Assembly: GCA_001767435.1 (NCBI GenBank)
Contig: MEKT01000079.1
Span: 1 to 51,853, forward strand
DNA length: 51,853 bases
Source: Acidobacteria bacterium RIFCSPLOWO2_02_FULL_65_29
GTDB taxonomy: Bacteria > Acidobacteriota > Vicinamibacteria > Vicinamibacterales > CAVVIG01
Direction: 5' to 3'
Of the stretch, positions 33,969 to 42,604 are shown piece after piece (position 1 is the first letter of the stretch; each line of letters starts with the position of its first letter). The position numbers and the translations under genes were made by a program. The notes below the pieces were generated by a model, which ran no database searches, was not told the origin of the DNA, and saw only the letters and a list, made by a program, of their open reading frames with translations.

Positions 33969-36131
33969 ATGAAGTTTCGACTCACGCTGACAACGATTCT
34001 CAACCTGCTGTGGTGTCCGGCTTTAGCCGGACGGAAACCGGCGGTCGCGATCGTCGCGCTCATCGCGGCGACCGCGCTTCTGGTCGCCGATCAGGCCGAC
34101 ACGGCCAAGACGATGATGGAGGCCGCACGGAAGATGGAAGTGGTGGACGGCGATCTCAACGGTGCGATACGACAGTACCAGGCCGTGATCGACGCCAACA
34201 AGCAGGATCGCGCAATCATGGCGGATGCGCTCGTGCGGATGGCCGGTGCCTACGAAAAGCTTGGCCATGCGGAAGCGCGAAAGATCCATGAACGTCTGGT
34301 CCGTGACTACGCGGATCAGACGGAGGCAGTGGCCTTGGCGCGAGCGCGCCTGGGTGACGCGCAAGGCGTGGAACGACCGGTCGGGATCGCGCTTCGGAAG
34401 GTGTGGGACGGCGATACCTCGGGCACCATTTCTCAGGACGGCCGTCGCCTGTCGTACCAGGACTATGCCGCCGGTAACCTGCGGGTGCGCGATCTTGTTG
34501 GCGGCACCGATCACCCTATCACTGTCAGCGACTACAACGTCTTTGAGTCAGCGATTTCGAGAGATGGCACGCAGGTCGCGTACCCCTGGATTAACAACTT
34601 GCGTGGCCTGGAGCTCCGAATCACGAGCGTCCAGGGAACCAGCGTGGTGCCGTCTCGGCGACTATTCGCGAGCGACGACGTCGAATGGATCTCTCCGATG
34701 GACTGGTCGCCCGACGGCAAGGCGATCGCGGTCAGCCTTCAGCGGGGGGACCAAACGGCTCAGATCGGCCTGGTCACGGTGCCGGAGGGATCGTTGCGCG
34801 TGCTGAAATCGGTCGATTGGCGAGGCCCCACCCGAATCTTCTTCTCGCCGAACGGCCGTGAGCTCGGTTTCGATCTTCCGGTGAGTGACACGAGCGATCA
34901 GCGCGACGTATTCCTCCTGGCCGTTGATGGCAGCCGCGAGGTTTCCGCGGTCGTTCACCCAAGTCAAGATGTCATGATGGGCTGGTCGCCCGACGGCCAG
35001 CACCTCTTGTTTGCAAGCGATCGTCAGGGCGGCTCGATGGGCTTATGGGCGCTTCCAATTGCAGAAGGAAAGCCACGAGGGACCCCCGAATTGGTCAAGG
35101 CCAGCATTGGAACGGGTTGGTCATTAGGAGTCACCAGCAATGGCGCCCTCTATATGGGAACTCGAGCCGGTGATGGAGACGTCGGCGTCGTGTCGATCGA
35201 TCTGGCGATAGGAAAACAGATCGGTCCACCTGCGAGGCCGATCCAGACCTTCATCGGATCCAATTCTCAGCCCCACTGGTCGCCCGATGGAAAGCATCTC
35301 GCCTACGTTTCTGCACGTGGGTTCCATCCTACGAGCAACCGCGATCGAATCATTGCCATTCAGTCTCTCGAGACATCCAACGTTCGAGAGATCCGGCCGA
35401 GGCTCTCGTACTTCAATCAATTCAGCTGGTCGCCCGACGGGCGTTCGTTTCTGACGGGCGGAACCGATCTGAAAGGGCGCTCTGGAGTGTTCCGTATCGA
35501 TGCGCAAACCGGCGAGACTGCTCCGGTCGTCGTTTTGTCTCCACAAGGAGGCAATGCCTATCCGCAATGGTCACTGGATGGGAAGCGAATCTATTATCGG
35601 CACCTGCTTCCCGGCGGCGAGGACTACGGCGTCCTTGAACGCGACGTCGTCACGAGTCGAGAACGACAGGTGATTGGTGGCGGCATTGCGAATGGACCTA
35701 TCAACCTGTCTCCCGACGGGCGTTGGATCGCCATGGGCAGCCACGATCGATCAGGGGGGCTCTCCTCGGCGATTGTGCTCATTCCGGTCGAGGGCGGAGA
35801 ACCTCGCGAACTACTACGTGTTCGTGAGACCGAGCGGCTTGCGACTTTTCAGGGCATGCCGTGGACGCCCGATGGTCGCGGATTCCTGGTGAGAAAAAGG
35901 TTGCCGCGGGCCACCGAGCTATGGTACGTGCCGATCGCAGGCGACCCGCGCAAACTGGACGTTGACGCCAGCCAGTGGACTACTGGCCCGGTAGGTGCGC
36001 TCAGCTTGCATCCTGACGGGCGACAGTTGGCAGTCCTTCTTCAATCGAGTAAGCCGGGCCGGGAGGTGTGGGCGCTGGAAGACTTCCTGCAGGCGCTGAA
36101 GCCAGCTCAAAAGCAGGGCGCGCTTTGTTGA
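33969..36131 (+). CDS. exported TPR + PD40 beta-propeller protein 1
   Basis: 720 residues from ATG 33969 (GAGGAGGA at 33953-33960). The signal-peptide region carries a palindromic repeat (34015-34032) translated as CPALAG. Residues about 45-130 form a TPR-like helical part (GAIRQYQAVIDAN, DALVRMAGAYEKLGHAEARKIHERLV). The rest is a TolB/PD40 propeller with many SPDG units (MDWSPDGKAIAVSL, MGWSPDGQHLLFASDR, PHWSPDGKHLAYVS, FSWSPDGRSFL, MPWTPDGRGFLV). It is the third element of cassette 1. Unlike the others it is separated from its regulator by 925 bp holding a toxin-antitoxin pair. No TGAC box is seen before it. Probably a periplasmic binding or signalling protein. Confidence 0.85.
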   Translation: MKFRLTLTTILNLLWCPALAGRKPAVAIVALIAATALLVADQADTAKTMMEAARKMEVVDGDLNGAIRQYQAVIDANKQDRAIMADALVRMAGAYEKLGHAEARKIHERLVRDYADQTEAVALARARLGDAQGVERPVGIALRKVWDGDTSGTISQDGRRLSYQDYAAGNLRVRDLVGGTDHPITVSDYNVFESAISRDGTQVAYPWINNLRGLELRITSVQGTSVVPSRRLFASDDVEWISPMDWSPDGKAIAVSLQRGDQTAQIGLVTVPEGSLRVLKSVDWRGPTRIFFSPNGRELGFDLPVSDTSDQRDVFLLAVDGSREVSAVVHPSQDVMMGWSPDGQHLLFASDRQGGSMGLWALPIAEGKPRGTPELVKASIGTGWSLGVTSNGALYMGTRAGDGDVGVVSIDLAIGKQIGPPARPIQTFIGSNSQPHWSPDGKHLAYVSARGFHPTSNRDRIIAIQSLETSNVREIRPRLSYFNQFSWSPDGRSFLTGGTDLKGRSGVFRIDAQTGETAPVVVLSPQGGNAYPQWSLDGKRIYYRHLLPGGEDYGVLERDVVTSRERQVIGGGIANGPINLSPDGRWIAMGSHDRSGGLSSAIVLIPVEGGEPRELLRVRETERLATFQGMPWTPDGRGFLVRKRLPRATELWYVPIAGDPRKLDVDASQWTTGPVGALSLHPDGRQLAVLLQSSKPGREVWALEDFLQALKPAQKQGALC
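34015..34032. repeat. GTCCGGCT-type palindrome inside a signal-peptide coding region
   Basis: Perfect 18-bp palindrome GTCCGGCTTTAGCCGGAC, the same family as 30539-30556 and 48053-48070 but in the opposite orientation. It is read in frame within the leader of propeller protein 1. Confidence 0.8.
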
Positions 36132-36270
36132 CAGGATCCTGACCAAATCACCATCGTCGCGCGACAGAGCGAGTCTGTGCTTGGCGCCATGTGGCTCGTC
36201 GTCGCCGGTCTGCTCGCGATTCCTCTGGGACTGGACCTGTCATGCCGGTCCCAGAGGGCAACCCGCTGGC
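36129..36270 (+). pseudogene. decayed duplicate of the peroxidase promoter and start
   Basis: This stretch parallels 37053-37210. Both have two TGAC boxes 11 bp apart (36129, 36140), a third CGAC 22 bp on (36162), and then a start codon and leader. ATG 36189 gives MWLVVAGLLAIPLGLDL, against MLTLLIALLVIPLGLDL in the intact gene. Then one base is lost at about 36240 (CTGTCATG against CTCTACATG). In the shifted frame MPVPEGNP continues, matching MPVPEDNP. Homology fades after about 36270 and no haem motif follows. It is therefore a truncated, frameshifted copy that retains its regulatory boxes. The first box overlaps the stop codon of propeller protein 1. Confidence 0.72.
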
Positions 36271-36333
36271 CCTCCATCTACTCGACTTCAGTATGCGTGC
36301 GGCGGGTGACGCGTGATAAGACCTGAGAAAACG

Positions 36334-36957
36334 TCATTCGGCGCCGCGGCCTTGCATGTCTCGGAGACACTGGACGGTGGAGGGCAACTCCTCCTGCCAC
36401 AGCCAGGACACATCAATCCAAAAGCCGGGAACCACCGTGGAGTCCAACCGTCCCGAGGACAATGTCTGAGCGTCGTATCCGCCGGTCGTCTTCGTCTCCG
36501 CAAGGACTCGCTTCTCGAACGGGTCGATGATCCAGATCTCCTCGATCCCCGCTTCCCGGTAGCGCGGGAGCTTCTCGCGATAATCCAAACCGGGATCGCT
36601 CTCGGACGCGATCTCGACCACCATGTCCGCCGGCCCTTCGAGCCGCTGCGGAGTCATCAGGTGGCGCCGACTCTCGCGGACGATGAGAATGTCGGGCTCA
36701 GGGGACCAGTTCGCATCCAGGCGCATGGGATAGCGCGAGCCACGAACAACGGCGGATCGCTTCTCGTCCAGAACGATGCTCAACAGCGTCAGAAGGAAGC
36801 GGAAGATGTTTTCGTGCCGATCGGACGCCGGTGAATGCATGATGATCCTGCCATCGAGGTATTCCCAGTCGCTGTCCTCGCAGGCAGCTCGGTAGAATTC
36901 ATCTTCGCCGACGCCTGGCCGAACGATCAGGTACGGCGGATCCAGGCTGATCTGCAT
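36334..36957 (-). CDS. Uma2-family putative endonuclease (DUF820)
   Basis: 207 residues from ATG 36957 (MQISLDPPYLIV); the open frame continues 25 codons upstream without family similarity. The PD-(D/E)XK-like core is visible: WEYLDGRIIMHSPAS, HENIFRFLLTLL, EPDILIVRESR, DMVVEIASESDPGLD, YREAGIEEIWIIDPFEKRV. Uma2 proteins are abundant in cyanobacteria and other environmental bacteria, and their biological role is largely unproven. It sits opposite to the cassette genes, between the decayed and the intact peroxidase copies. Confidence 0.85.
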   Translation of the reverse strand: MQISLDPPYLIVRPGVGEDEFYRAACEDSDWEYLDGRIIMHSPASDRHENIFRFLLTLLSIVLDEKRSAVVRGSRYPMRLDANWSPEPDILIVRESRRHLMTPQRLEGPADMVVEIASESDPGLDYREKLPRYREAGIEEIWIIDPFEKRVLAETKTTGGYDAQTLSSGRLDSTVVPGFWIDVSWLWQEELPSTVQCLRDMQGRGAE

Positions 36958-37052
36958 GCGTGGATCATAGCACGCGGCATGGAACGCCCAAGGCACTCCC
37001 GTGGCGCGCGGACCCCCTTTCCCTGACGTCACAGGCCAGCCGGTGATTCTTT

Positions 37053-37105
37053 TGACACAATCCTGACCGAGTCCACATCCTCTCGCGACACAGCCGCGCT
37101 ATAGT
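37053..37105 (+). promoter_or_regulatory. TGAC direct repeats and -10 element before the peroxidase
   Basis: TGAC at 37053 and 37064 (11 bp apart), a CGAC at 37086 (22 bp further, same helical face), and TATAGT at 37100-37105, starting 36 nt after the second TGAC. Same geometry as before kinases 1 and 2. Confidence 0.58.
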
Positions 37106-37126
37106 GGCCATTGGGGGTGAAGGCCG

Positions 37127-38203
37127 GTGCTGACGCTGTTGATCGCCCTGCTCGTGATTCCTCTGGGACTGGATCTCTACATGCCGGTCCCGGAGGACAA
37201 TCCGATGACCGTTGACAAATTGGAATTGGGGCGGCGGTTGTTCCACGACCGCCGCCTCTCACGCGACGGCCGCGTCGCGTGTGCGTCGTGCCACGATCCC
37301 CGGCGCTCGTTCTCGTCGCCGCAGCCGCAGGCGATCGGCGTCTTCAACCGCAAGGGCCGTCGCAACGCGCCGGCCCTCATCAATCGCGCCTGGGGCCGCG
37401 CGTTCTTTTGGGACGGCCGCATCCCCACGCTCGAAGAGCAGGTGTTGAAGCCGATTCAGGATCCCAACGAAATGGACCTGACGCTCGCGGAAGCCGCCGC
37501 GCGCGTCGGTCTGGACGTCGACACGATTTCCCGCTCGCTCGCGAGCTACGTGCGCGGCATTCTGTCCGGAGACTCCCCCTACGACCGCTTCATCAACGGC
37601 AATCGCACCGCGCTCTCGCGGCAACAGCAGCAAGGGCTCCAGATCTTTCGAGGGAAGGGCAACTGCACGGCCTGCCACGTCGGTCCGACCTTCTCGGACG
37701 AGAAACTGCACAACACGGGCGCGGCCTGGCGGGCGAATGAACCTCGAGCCGGGTCCAATAGGACCCGGCCTACGTTAAGCCCTCAGGGCTCGGGGTTGGG
37801 CCTGCCCGCCGTAGCTCGCCCAGCGATCAGGCGAGCGGAGGTGGGGGCTGGGCCTGCCCGCCGTAGCTCGCCCAGCGATCAGGCGAGCGGAGGTGGGGAC
37901 TCGGGCCTGGGGGCTGGCGCGGGCGTGTTCGCCGATCTGGGGCGCGCGATCGTCACCGGCCGCAACGCGGACCGCGGCCAGTTCAAGACGCCGACGCTGC
38001 GCGAGGTCGCGCGGACCTCGCCTTACATGCACGATGGCAGCCTCGCATCGCTCGACGCGGTCGTCAATTTCTATAGCGACGGCGGGCGCCGAAATCCCAA
38101 CCTCGATCCGGAGATCCGTCCGCTTCGCCTGATCGCAGCCGAAAAACGAGCCCTGGTGGCCTTCCTGAAGTCGCTGTCGGGAACCGTGCGAGAAGGTCCC
38201 TAG
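37127..38203 (+). CDS. di-haem cytochrome c peroxidase family protein with a repeat-encoded insertion
   Basis: 358 residues with a GTG start (GGGGGTGAAGG upstream) and a short N-terminal membrane or signal segment (LTLLIALLVIPLGLDLY). Haem sites are CASCH (C52-H56) and CTACH (C180-H184), with MTVDKLELGRRLFHD, RNAPALINRAW and MHDGSLASLDAVVNFY typical of the CCP/MauG family, which reduces peroxide or oxidises proteins using periplasmic electrons. Between HNTGAAWRANE (about residue 205) and VFADLGRAIVTG (about 263) about 57 residues are encoded by palindromes and a 52-bp tandem repeat. Relatives go from HNTG directly to this segment in a few residues. The TGAC promoter suggests control by the cassette regulators. 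Confidence 0.86.
   Translation: MLTLLIALLVIPLGLDLYMPVPEDNPMTVDKLELGRRLFHDRRLSRDGRVACASCHDPRRSFSSPQPQAIGVFNRKGRRNAPALINRAWGRAFFWDGRIPTLEEQVLKPIQDPNEMDLTLAEAAARVGLDVDTISRSLASYVRGILSGDSPYDRFINGNRTALSRQQQQGLQIFRGKGNCTACHVGPTFSDEKLHNTGAAWRANEPRAGSNRTRPTLSPQGSGLGLPAVARPAIRRAEVGAGPARRSSPSDQASGGGDSGLGAGAGVFADLGRAIVTGRNADRGQFKTPTLREVARTSPYMHDGSLASLDAVVNFYSDGGRRNPNLDPEIRPLRLIAAEKRALVAFLKSLSGTVREGP
37748..37900. repeat. palindromes and 52-bp tandem repeat inside the peroxidase gene
   Basis: Perfect hairpin GCCGGGTCC-AATA-GGACCCGGC (37748-37769), AGCCCT/AGGGCT (37778-37790), then a unit beginning TGGGCCTGCCCGCC at 37797 that repeats at 37849. Each unit contains CTCGCC/GGCGAG arms. Because 52 is not divisible by three, the two units are translated in different frames, yet no stop appears. 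Confidence 0.78.
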
Positions 38204-38212
38204 CGAAGCACC

Positions 38213-39616
38213 CTACGTGCGTCTCGGTCTGCCCGCGAGATGGCGCAGCGTGACGATGGCCACATCGTCGATATTCGCAAGATGGTGCGCGTCTGGAACG
38301 AACAGGGCACGCACGATTCGACGACGACGATAGCGTGATGGCAAGTCAGGTGGGGTGCGTCTCATGAGGGCGCCGACTTGGGTGCGGAGGTCTCCCGGGG
38401 CGAGCTTCGCCTCGCCCAGCAGCAGGCGTTCTCCCGCGACATCTTCAGCGACGATATCCCACTCGGGTGCGTTCCCGCTCCACCATCTGGACGCCGGCTT
38501 CCAGTCTCCCGCTCTGCCAAGTACGCGATGTGACAATGATCGAATTCGATGGCGGCATAGTTGTTCCCACGTCGCCGCGACGAGACCGTTCCAATACCGA
38601 TCGAGCACGGCGAGCCGGCTCTTGCGCGTCCCGCTGACGAGCTCCGCCCGATGGGGCGCGACGACCCTGAACCAGAGCCGTGTAAAGGGATCGGCGATCT
38701 GATAGAGGCTTCGGCGGCTGGTCCGCGGCGGCTCGCCGAAGGGAATCTGACGAGCCGCGAGTCCCAACTCGATCAGCCGATCGAGGGGGCGCGAGAGCGA
38801 GGTCGCCGGGCGCCCGATGCGACCGGCGATCTCGGAGACGCGATGGGCGCCGGCGCCAATCGCGTCGAGCACTGGTCGCACCTCGAGCGCCGATGGCATC
38901 TCCTCCAGCAGCAGACGATCCGGTTCCCGGTGCAGCGGGCCGCGTGGATCGAGCACCAGACCATCGATCGTCCCACGGACATCTCGCCCGGTTTCGACGG
39001 CGAGCTCCCAATAACGGGGGACACCGCCCCACGCGGCGTAGAACTCGACCACGTCACGGGGAGCGACCCGCCCGATCGCGTCGGTGACGTGTGAGACCTC
39101 GAGCGGCGGGACCTCGAAGATCTCGCGCGCGCGGCCGTAGAGAGGCGCGTCCCGCCCCAGCACGAGCCCCTGCATCATTCGCTGGCTCGACCCCGCGACA
39201 GCCACAATGAGCGCCGCCGCGCGCGCCTCGTGATCGAGCCATCGCTGCAGGACGGAGGGCAGCTCCGGCGACGAGGCGATCCAATACGGCAGCTCGTCGA
39301 ACACGATCGGTCCGCGCCACGCCTGGGCCCGCGCCTCGGTGCTCAACCGGGTGAGCAGGCCGAGCCAATCGCGGTAGTCGACGTCGGCAAACCCCGGGAA
39401 CCGCCGCGCCAGGGCTTCGGCGAGATATCGCCGTTGCACGTCGGCCGCCGACTGGTCGGCGACCGCGTAGATGCCGTTGAAACGCCGGCACCATTCGAGC
39501 AGCAGGCGGGTCTTGCCGATGCGGCGTCTGCCGAAGACGACGGCCAGGCCGCCATCAGGCGCCTCGGTCAGGGTCGCCAGGCGCGCCAGCTCCTCGCCGC
39601 GATTCGAGAACCTCAT
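38213..39616 (-). CDS. AAA ATPase with DUF234 C-terminal domain
   Basis: About 467 residues; ATG 39616 (MRFSNRGEELARL) matches the normal start of this family, with alternatives at 39625 and 39643. Walker A is GRRRIGKTRLL, Walker B is PIVFDELPYW, followed by a sensor-like VAGSSQRMM. A winged-helix-like segment (VSEIAGRIGRPATSLSRPLDRLIELGL) leads to a DUF234 part with a PD-(D/E)XK-like core (PEWDIVAED, LLLGEAKLAPGDL). These archaeal-type ATPases are frequent in mobile or defence neighbourhoods; the target is unknown. It lies opposite to and between the peroxidase and cassette 2, and is preceded by its own promoter. Confidence 0.85.
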   Translation of the reverse strand: MRFSNRGEELARLATLTEAPDGGLAVVFGRRRIGKTRLLLEWCRRFNGIYAVADQSAADVQRRYLAEALARRFPGFADVDYRDWLGLLTRLSTEARAQAWRGPIVFDELPYWIASSPELPSVLQRWLDHEARAAALIVAVAGSSQRMMQGLVLGRDAPLYGRAREIFEVPPLEVSHVTDAIGRVAPRDVVEFYAAWGGVPRYWELAVETGRDVRGTIDGLVLDPRGPLHREPDRLLLEEMPSALEVRPVLDAIGAGAHRVSEIAGRIGRPATSLSRPLDRLIELGLAARQIPFGEPPRTSRRSLYQIADPFTRLWFRVVAPHRAELVSGTRKSRLAVLDRYWNGLVAATWEQLCRHRIRSLSHRVLGRAGDWKPASRWWSGNAPEWDIVAEDVAGERLLLGEAKLAPGDLRTQVGALMRRTPPDLPSRYRRRRIVRALFVPDAHHLANIDDVAIVTLRHLAGRPRRT

Positions 39617-39628
39617 ATTATTCATTAC

Positions 39629-39657
39629 AGCATAATGCATCATTGATTAATGATCAA
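39629..39657 (-). promoter_or_regulatory. promoter of the AAA/DUF234 gene
   Basis: On the minus strand TTGATC (39657-39652), a 17-bp spacer and TATGCT (39634-39629). A transcription start about 7 nt on would fall among the candidate ATGs, so the mRNA would have almost no leader. The stretch is AT-rich and contains ATTGA/TCAAT arms that could be an operator. Confidence 0.5.
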
Positions 39658-39789
39658 TCGCCGCCGGAATCGTCGCGTGCCTCATGGCAGTTGGCCACCC
39701 TGCGATCGCTAGAACTGGTTGCACAACCTGCCCGGGTGCCCCTGTGAGCAATGACGGGGGCCCACCTTGGCGCGGAAGGCCGTCAGCCG

Positions 39790-39842
39790 TGACAGAAACC
39801 TGACACTTCTCTGACGCCGACCGGGATCCTCCTCGGTAAGAT
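39790..39842 (+). promoter_or_regulatory. triple TGAC repeat and -10 element before kinase 2
   Basis: TGAC occurs at 39790, 39801 and 39812, exactly 11 bp apart, the clearest example in the window. TAAGAT (39837-39842) begins 36 nt after the second TGAC. The kinase ATG at 39853 is about 10 nt past the -10, so the leader is very short or absent. Confidence 0.65.
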
Positions 39843-39852
39843 ACGCGTGTCG

Positions 39853-41781
39853 ATGGTGCGCCCACCGCGTTCCCTCTTTGCGGCGCTCGTGGCGACGACG
39901 GTAGTGGTCACTGTGGCGCTGTGCTGGTTCGCGCGGCGCCTGCTGGTTCAGCAGCAGGTCATCGACCAGCAGCGCGCACGGGAGCAGCTCGAGATCGGCG
40001 CCGACGCCATGGCCGCGGGCATTCGCGGAAAGCTTGCGGAGGCCGGCGAACTCCTGAGCGGGTGGATCTCCAGTCCGGCGTCTTTGGCCCCGTCTTTAGT
40101 CCCTTCTTTAGCCCCGGCGTTCGACGGGGCCGTCGTGTTGACCGTCAATCCTGACGAACCGGGGACCGTGCGTGTCGCGCCGGACGGCGGGCTGCCGTTC
40201 GTGCCGGTGGCCGGCGCCTCGCCAGCGGTGACCAACGCCTTCACCTCAATCGAGGCGGCCGAGTTCGCCCGCAATCAACTCGCGTCAGCGGCCGAACAAT
40301 ACCGCCTCCTGACGAGCCATCGCGACGCGCACGTGCGCGCGGGAGCGTGGCTCCGGCTCGGCCGCGTCCTGCGCAGGTCTGGCGACTTCAAAGGCGCGCT
40401 GGCGGCGTATCAACAGCTCGCAGCTCTGGGCGCGGTCCGCACCGACGATCTCCCGGCGGAGCTGGCGGGCCTCGACGGCCAGCGTCTGGCATCGGTCGCC
40501 ATGGGTGACGATGTGCGCCGCATCGCCGACCAATTGTTGCAGGGGTTGGACGAGGGGCGATGGCTCATCACGCGCGGTACGGCGGAGTTCTATCGCGACA
40601 GCGTCAGTCAGTCCAGCCGGCCCGACTCGTGGCGGCTGGCGGATGCGGTGAGCAACGTCTGGCGCGAGCATGACGGTCGACCTCCCGCGCGCGGCCAGCG
40701 CCTGTTCAGCACGGACGGCCGGAGCGTGCTGGTGCTATGGCGATCCAACGGACAGCGCACGGCGCTGCTGACGGCATTCACCCAGGGTTTCTTCGAGGCG
40801 TCCGCGCCCGGCGGGATGGCCTGGCGACTGTCGGACCCCGAAGGTCAGCTTCTTTCGGGAGACGAGGCGGCGCCGGCACGCTCGGTGGCCCGCCTCGTCG
40901 GCAACTCAGAATATCCCTGGACGTTGCATTTGTGGACCGTCTCGCCGCTTCCCGCGGGCGCGCGAAGCAACGGGATCCTGCTCGCGATGATGGCGGCCAT
41001 GCTCGTGTTTCTGTGGGGCGCCACGTACTTCATGGCCCGCGCCATGCGCCGCGAAGCCGAGGTGGCGCGCTTGCAGTCGGACTTCGTCGCGGCGGTCTCT
41101 CACGAGTTCCGATCGCCGCTCACCACGGTCCGCCAGATGGCCGAGATGCTCGAAATGGGGCGGCTCCCGACCGAAGAGCGACGACAGACCTACTACCGGG
41201 TGATCGCCGGTGAGGCCGCGCGCCTGCAGCGTCTGGTCGAGACGCTGCTCAATTTCGGAAGGATGGAAGCGGGCGCCGAGCGCTATCGCTTCGCCGACGT
41301 CGACCTGGCGGCGCTCGTCGGCGACCTTGTCCGCGATGTCGAGCCGCAGGCGCGCGAGGCCGGAAAGCAGATCGAGGTCGACGGCCCGAGCGAAGCAGTC
41401 CGTGTGCGTGCGGATGGAAGCGCATTGTCCGTCGCCCTGCGCAACCTGATCGACAACGCCCTCAAGTACTCGCCGAATCAACCGACCATCTGGGTTCGCT
41501 GGAAAGGAGACCACGACCGGGCCACGATTTCCATCGTCGATCGGGGCGCCGGCATTCCGCGAGCCGAGCAACAGTCGATTTTCGGCAAGTTCGTGCGCGG
41601 CCGCGCAGCCATCGAGGCCAACGTGAAGGGCACCGGCGTCGGGCTGTCGATGGTGCGGCAGATCGTGCAGGCGCACGGCGGAGAGGTTCGGCTCGACAGC
41701 GAAGTCGGGCGCGGCAGCACGTTCACCATCGTGCTGCCGATGGCGCTCGACGCTCCGACGAGCACGCGGTTGTCGCTGTGA
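39853..41781 (+). CDS. sensor histidine kinase 2
   Basis: 642 residues from ATG 39853 (a GTG at 39847 is also in frame; no ribosome site is visible for either). Membrane segment 1 is residues 8-28. The periplasmic sensor (about 30-370) includes a TPR-like part (EFARNQLASAAEQYRLLTSH, RAGAWLRLGRVLRRSGDFKGALAAYQQLA). Membrane segment 2 is about 374-396. HisKA follows with H417 (AAVSHEFRSPLTTVRQMAEML), then NLIDNALKYS, DRGAGIPRAEQ and GTGVGLSM of the ATPase domain. Residues 77-88 (SLAP/SLVP/SLAP) come from a 12-nt tandem repeat. Partner of the regulator 135 nt downstream. Full-length comparison with kinase 3 shows the sensor that kinase 1 has lost. Confidence 0.92.
   Translation: MVRPPRSLFAALVATTVVVTVALCWFARRLLVQQQVIDQQRAREQLEIGADAMAAGIRGKLAEAGELLSGWISSPASLAPSLVPSLAPAFDGAVVLTVNPDEPGTVRVAPDGGLPFVPVAGASPAVTNAFTSIEAAEFARNQLASAAEQYRLLTSHRDAHVRAGAWLRLGRVLRRSGDFKGALAAYQQLAALGAVRTDDLPAELAGLDGQRLASVAMGDDVRRIADQLLQGLDEGRWLITRGTAEFYRDSVSQSSRPDSWRLADAVSNVWREHDGRPPARGQRLFSTDGRSVLVLWRSNGQRTALLTAFTQGFFEASAPGGMAWRLSDPEGQLLSGDEAAPARSVARLVGNSEYPWTLHLWTVSPLPAGARSNGILLAMMAAMLVFLWGATYFMARAMRREAEVARLQSDFVAAVSHEFRSPLTTVRQMAEMLEMGRLPTEERRQTYYRVIAGEAARLQRLVETLLNFGRMEAGAERYRFADVDLAALVGDLVRDVEPQAREAGKQIEVDGPSEAVRVRADGSALSVALRNLIDNALKYSPNQPTIWVRWKGDHDRATISIVDRGAGIPRAEQQSIFGKFVRGRAAIEANVKGTGVGLSMVRQIVQAHGGEVRLDSEVGRGSTFTIVLPMALDAPTSTRLSL
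40081..40116. repeat. three 12-nt tandem units in the kinase 2 sensor
   Basis: Units TCTTTGGCCCCG, TCTTTAGTCCCT and TCTTTAGCCCCG encode SLAP-SLVP-SLAP. Kinases 1 and 3 lack an equivalent here. Confidence 0.65.
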
Positions 41782-41800
41782 ACACTGTCTTCCGTGGCCC

Positions 41801-41907
41801 CGAACGTTTCGTGTCTTCGTGCCGTGGTCACGACGATCAACGTCTTCTCTTCTTCGTGCCTTCGCGTCTTCGTGGCCTCTTTTTCGTGCTTTCGAGTTTT
41901 CGTGGCC
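41801..41907 (+). repeat. CT-rich TTCGTG(C/G)CTTCG repeat between kinase 2 and regulator 2
   Basis: Repeated words such as TTCGTGCCTTCGCGTCTTCG and TTTCGTGCTTTCG fill the gap before the regulator start. The open frame runs through them but no ribosome site supports an upstream start. Related CT-rich words occupy the same position in the other two cassettes. Confidence 0.5.
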
Positions 41908-41916
41908 AATGACCAG

Positions 41917-42600
41917 ATGAACAAGCCGCGCTTACTGGTGGTCGAAGACGAACCCGGCATCGCGCTGGCACTCGAGGACGACCTGACGCTGGAAGGCTAT
42001 CAGGTGGAGGTCGTCCGGGATGGGCCGACGGCGGTGAAAAGGGGCCGAGCGGAGGCGTTCGACGCGATTCTGCTCGACGTCATGCTGCCGGGAAAGGATG
42101 GCTTCGAGGTGTGCCGCGAGCTGCGGCGGAACGGCGTGCGGACACCCATCCTGATGCTCACGGCGCGTGCGCAGGAGGCCGAAAAGGTGCTCGGTCTCGA
42201 GGCGGGCGCCGACGACTACGTCACCAAGCCGTTTGGCGTGCGCGAGCTGCGGTCCCGCATCGCAGCCCTGCTGCGCCGCACTCAGGCCGGACCCACGCCG
42301 CCCGTTGTGCGCATCGGCGATGCCGAGGTCGACTTCAGTCGCGGGGAGGTCAGGCGCGGCGGCGACGTGACGCCCCTGACACCCCTCGAGTTCCGGCTGT
42401 TGCAGGTGTTCGTGCGCGCCCGCGGGCGCATTCTCACCCGCGAACAGCTGATTACCGAGGCGTGGGGCCCCCAGACATTCGTCTCCGACCGCGTCGTGGA
42501 CAACCACATCGGGAGCCTGCGCAAGAAGATCGAACCGGACGCCGCGGAGCCTCGGTTCCTGCGGAACGTGCGCGGTCTTGGGTACTGTTTCGATACGTGA
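41917..42600 (+). CDS. OmpR-family response regulator 2
   Basis: 227 residues from ATG 41917 (MNKPRLLVVEDEPG); the longer frame from 41794 passes through a low-complexity repeat. Receiver: E10-D11, D54 (LLDVMLPGKDGF), LMLTAR, YVTKPFGV. Winged helix: LTPLEFRLLQVFV, TREQLITEAWG, RVVDNHIGSLRKKIE, GLGYCFDT. Partner of kinase 2. Strong similarity to regulators 1 and 3 in both domains, including recognition-helix residues RVVDNH in 1 and 2 against RAVDTH in 3, so 1 and 2 may share operators while 3 may differ slightly. Confidence 0.93.
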   Translation: MNKPRLLVVEDEPGIALALEDDLTLEGYQVEVVRDGPTAVKRGRAEAFDAILLDVMLPGKDGFEVCRELRRNGVRTPILMLTARAQEAEKVLGLEAGADDYVTKPFGVRELRSRIAALLRRTQAGPTPPVVRIGDAEVDFSRGEVRRGGDVTPLTPLEFRLLQVFVRARGRILTREQLITEAWGPQTFVSDRVVDNHIGSLRKKIEPDAAEPRFLRNVRGLGYCFDT

Positions 42601-42604
42601 AATC

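Noticed and set aside
37797-37900. 52-bp tandem repeat as a CRISPR or origin iteron
   Set aside because: Only two units, no spacer variety, and the stretch lies inside a reading frame flanked by conserved peroxidase sequence.
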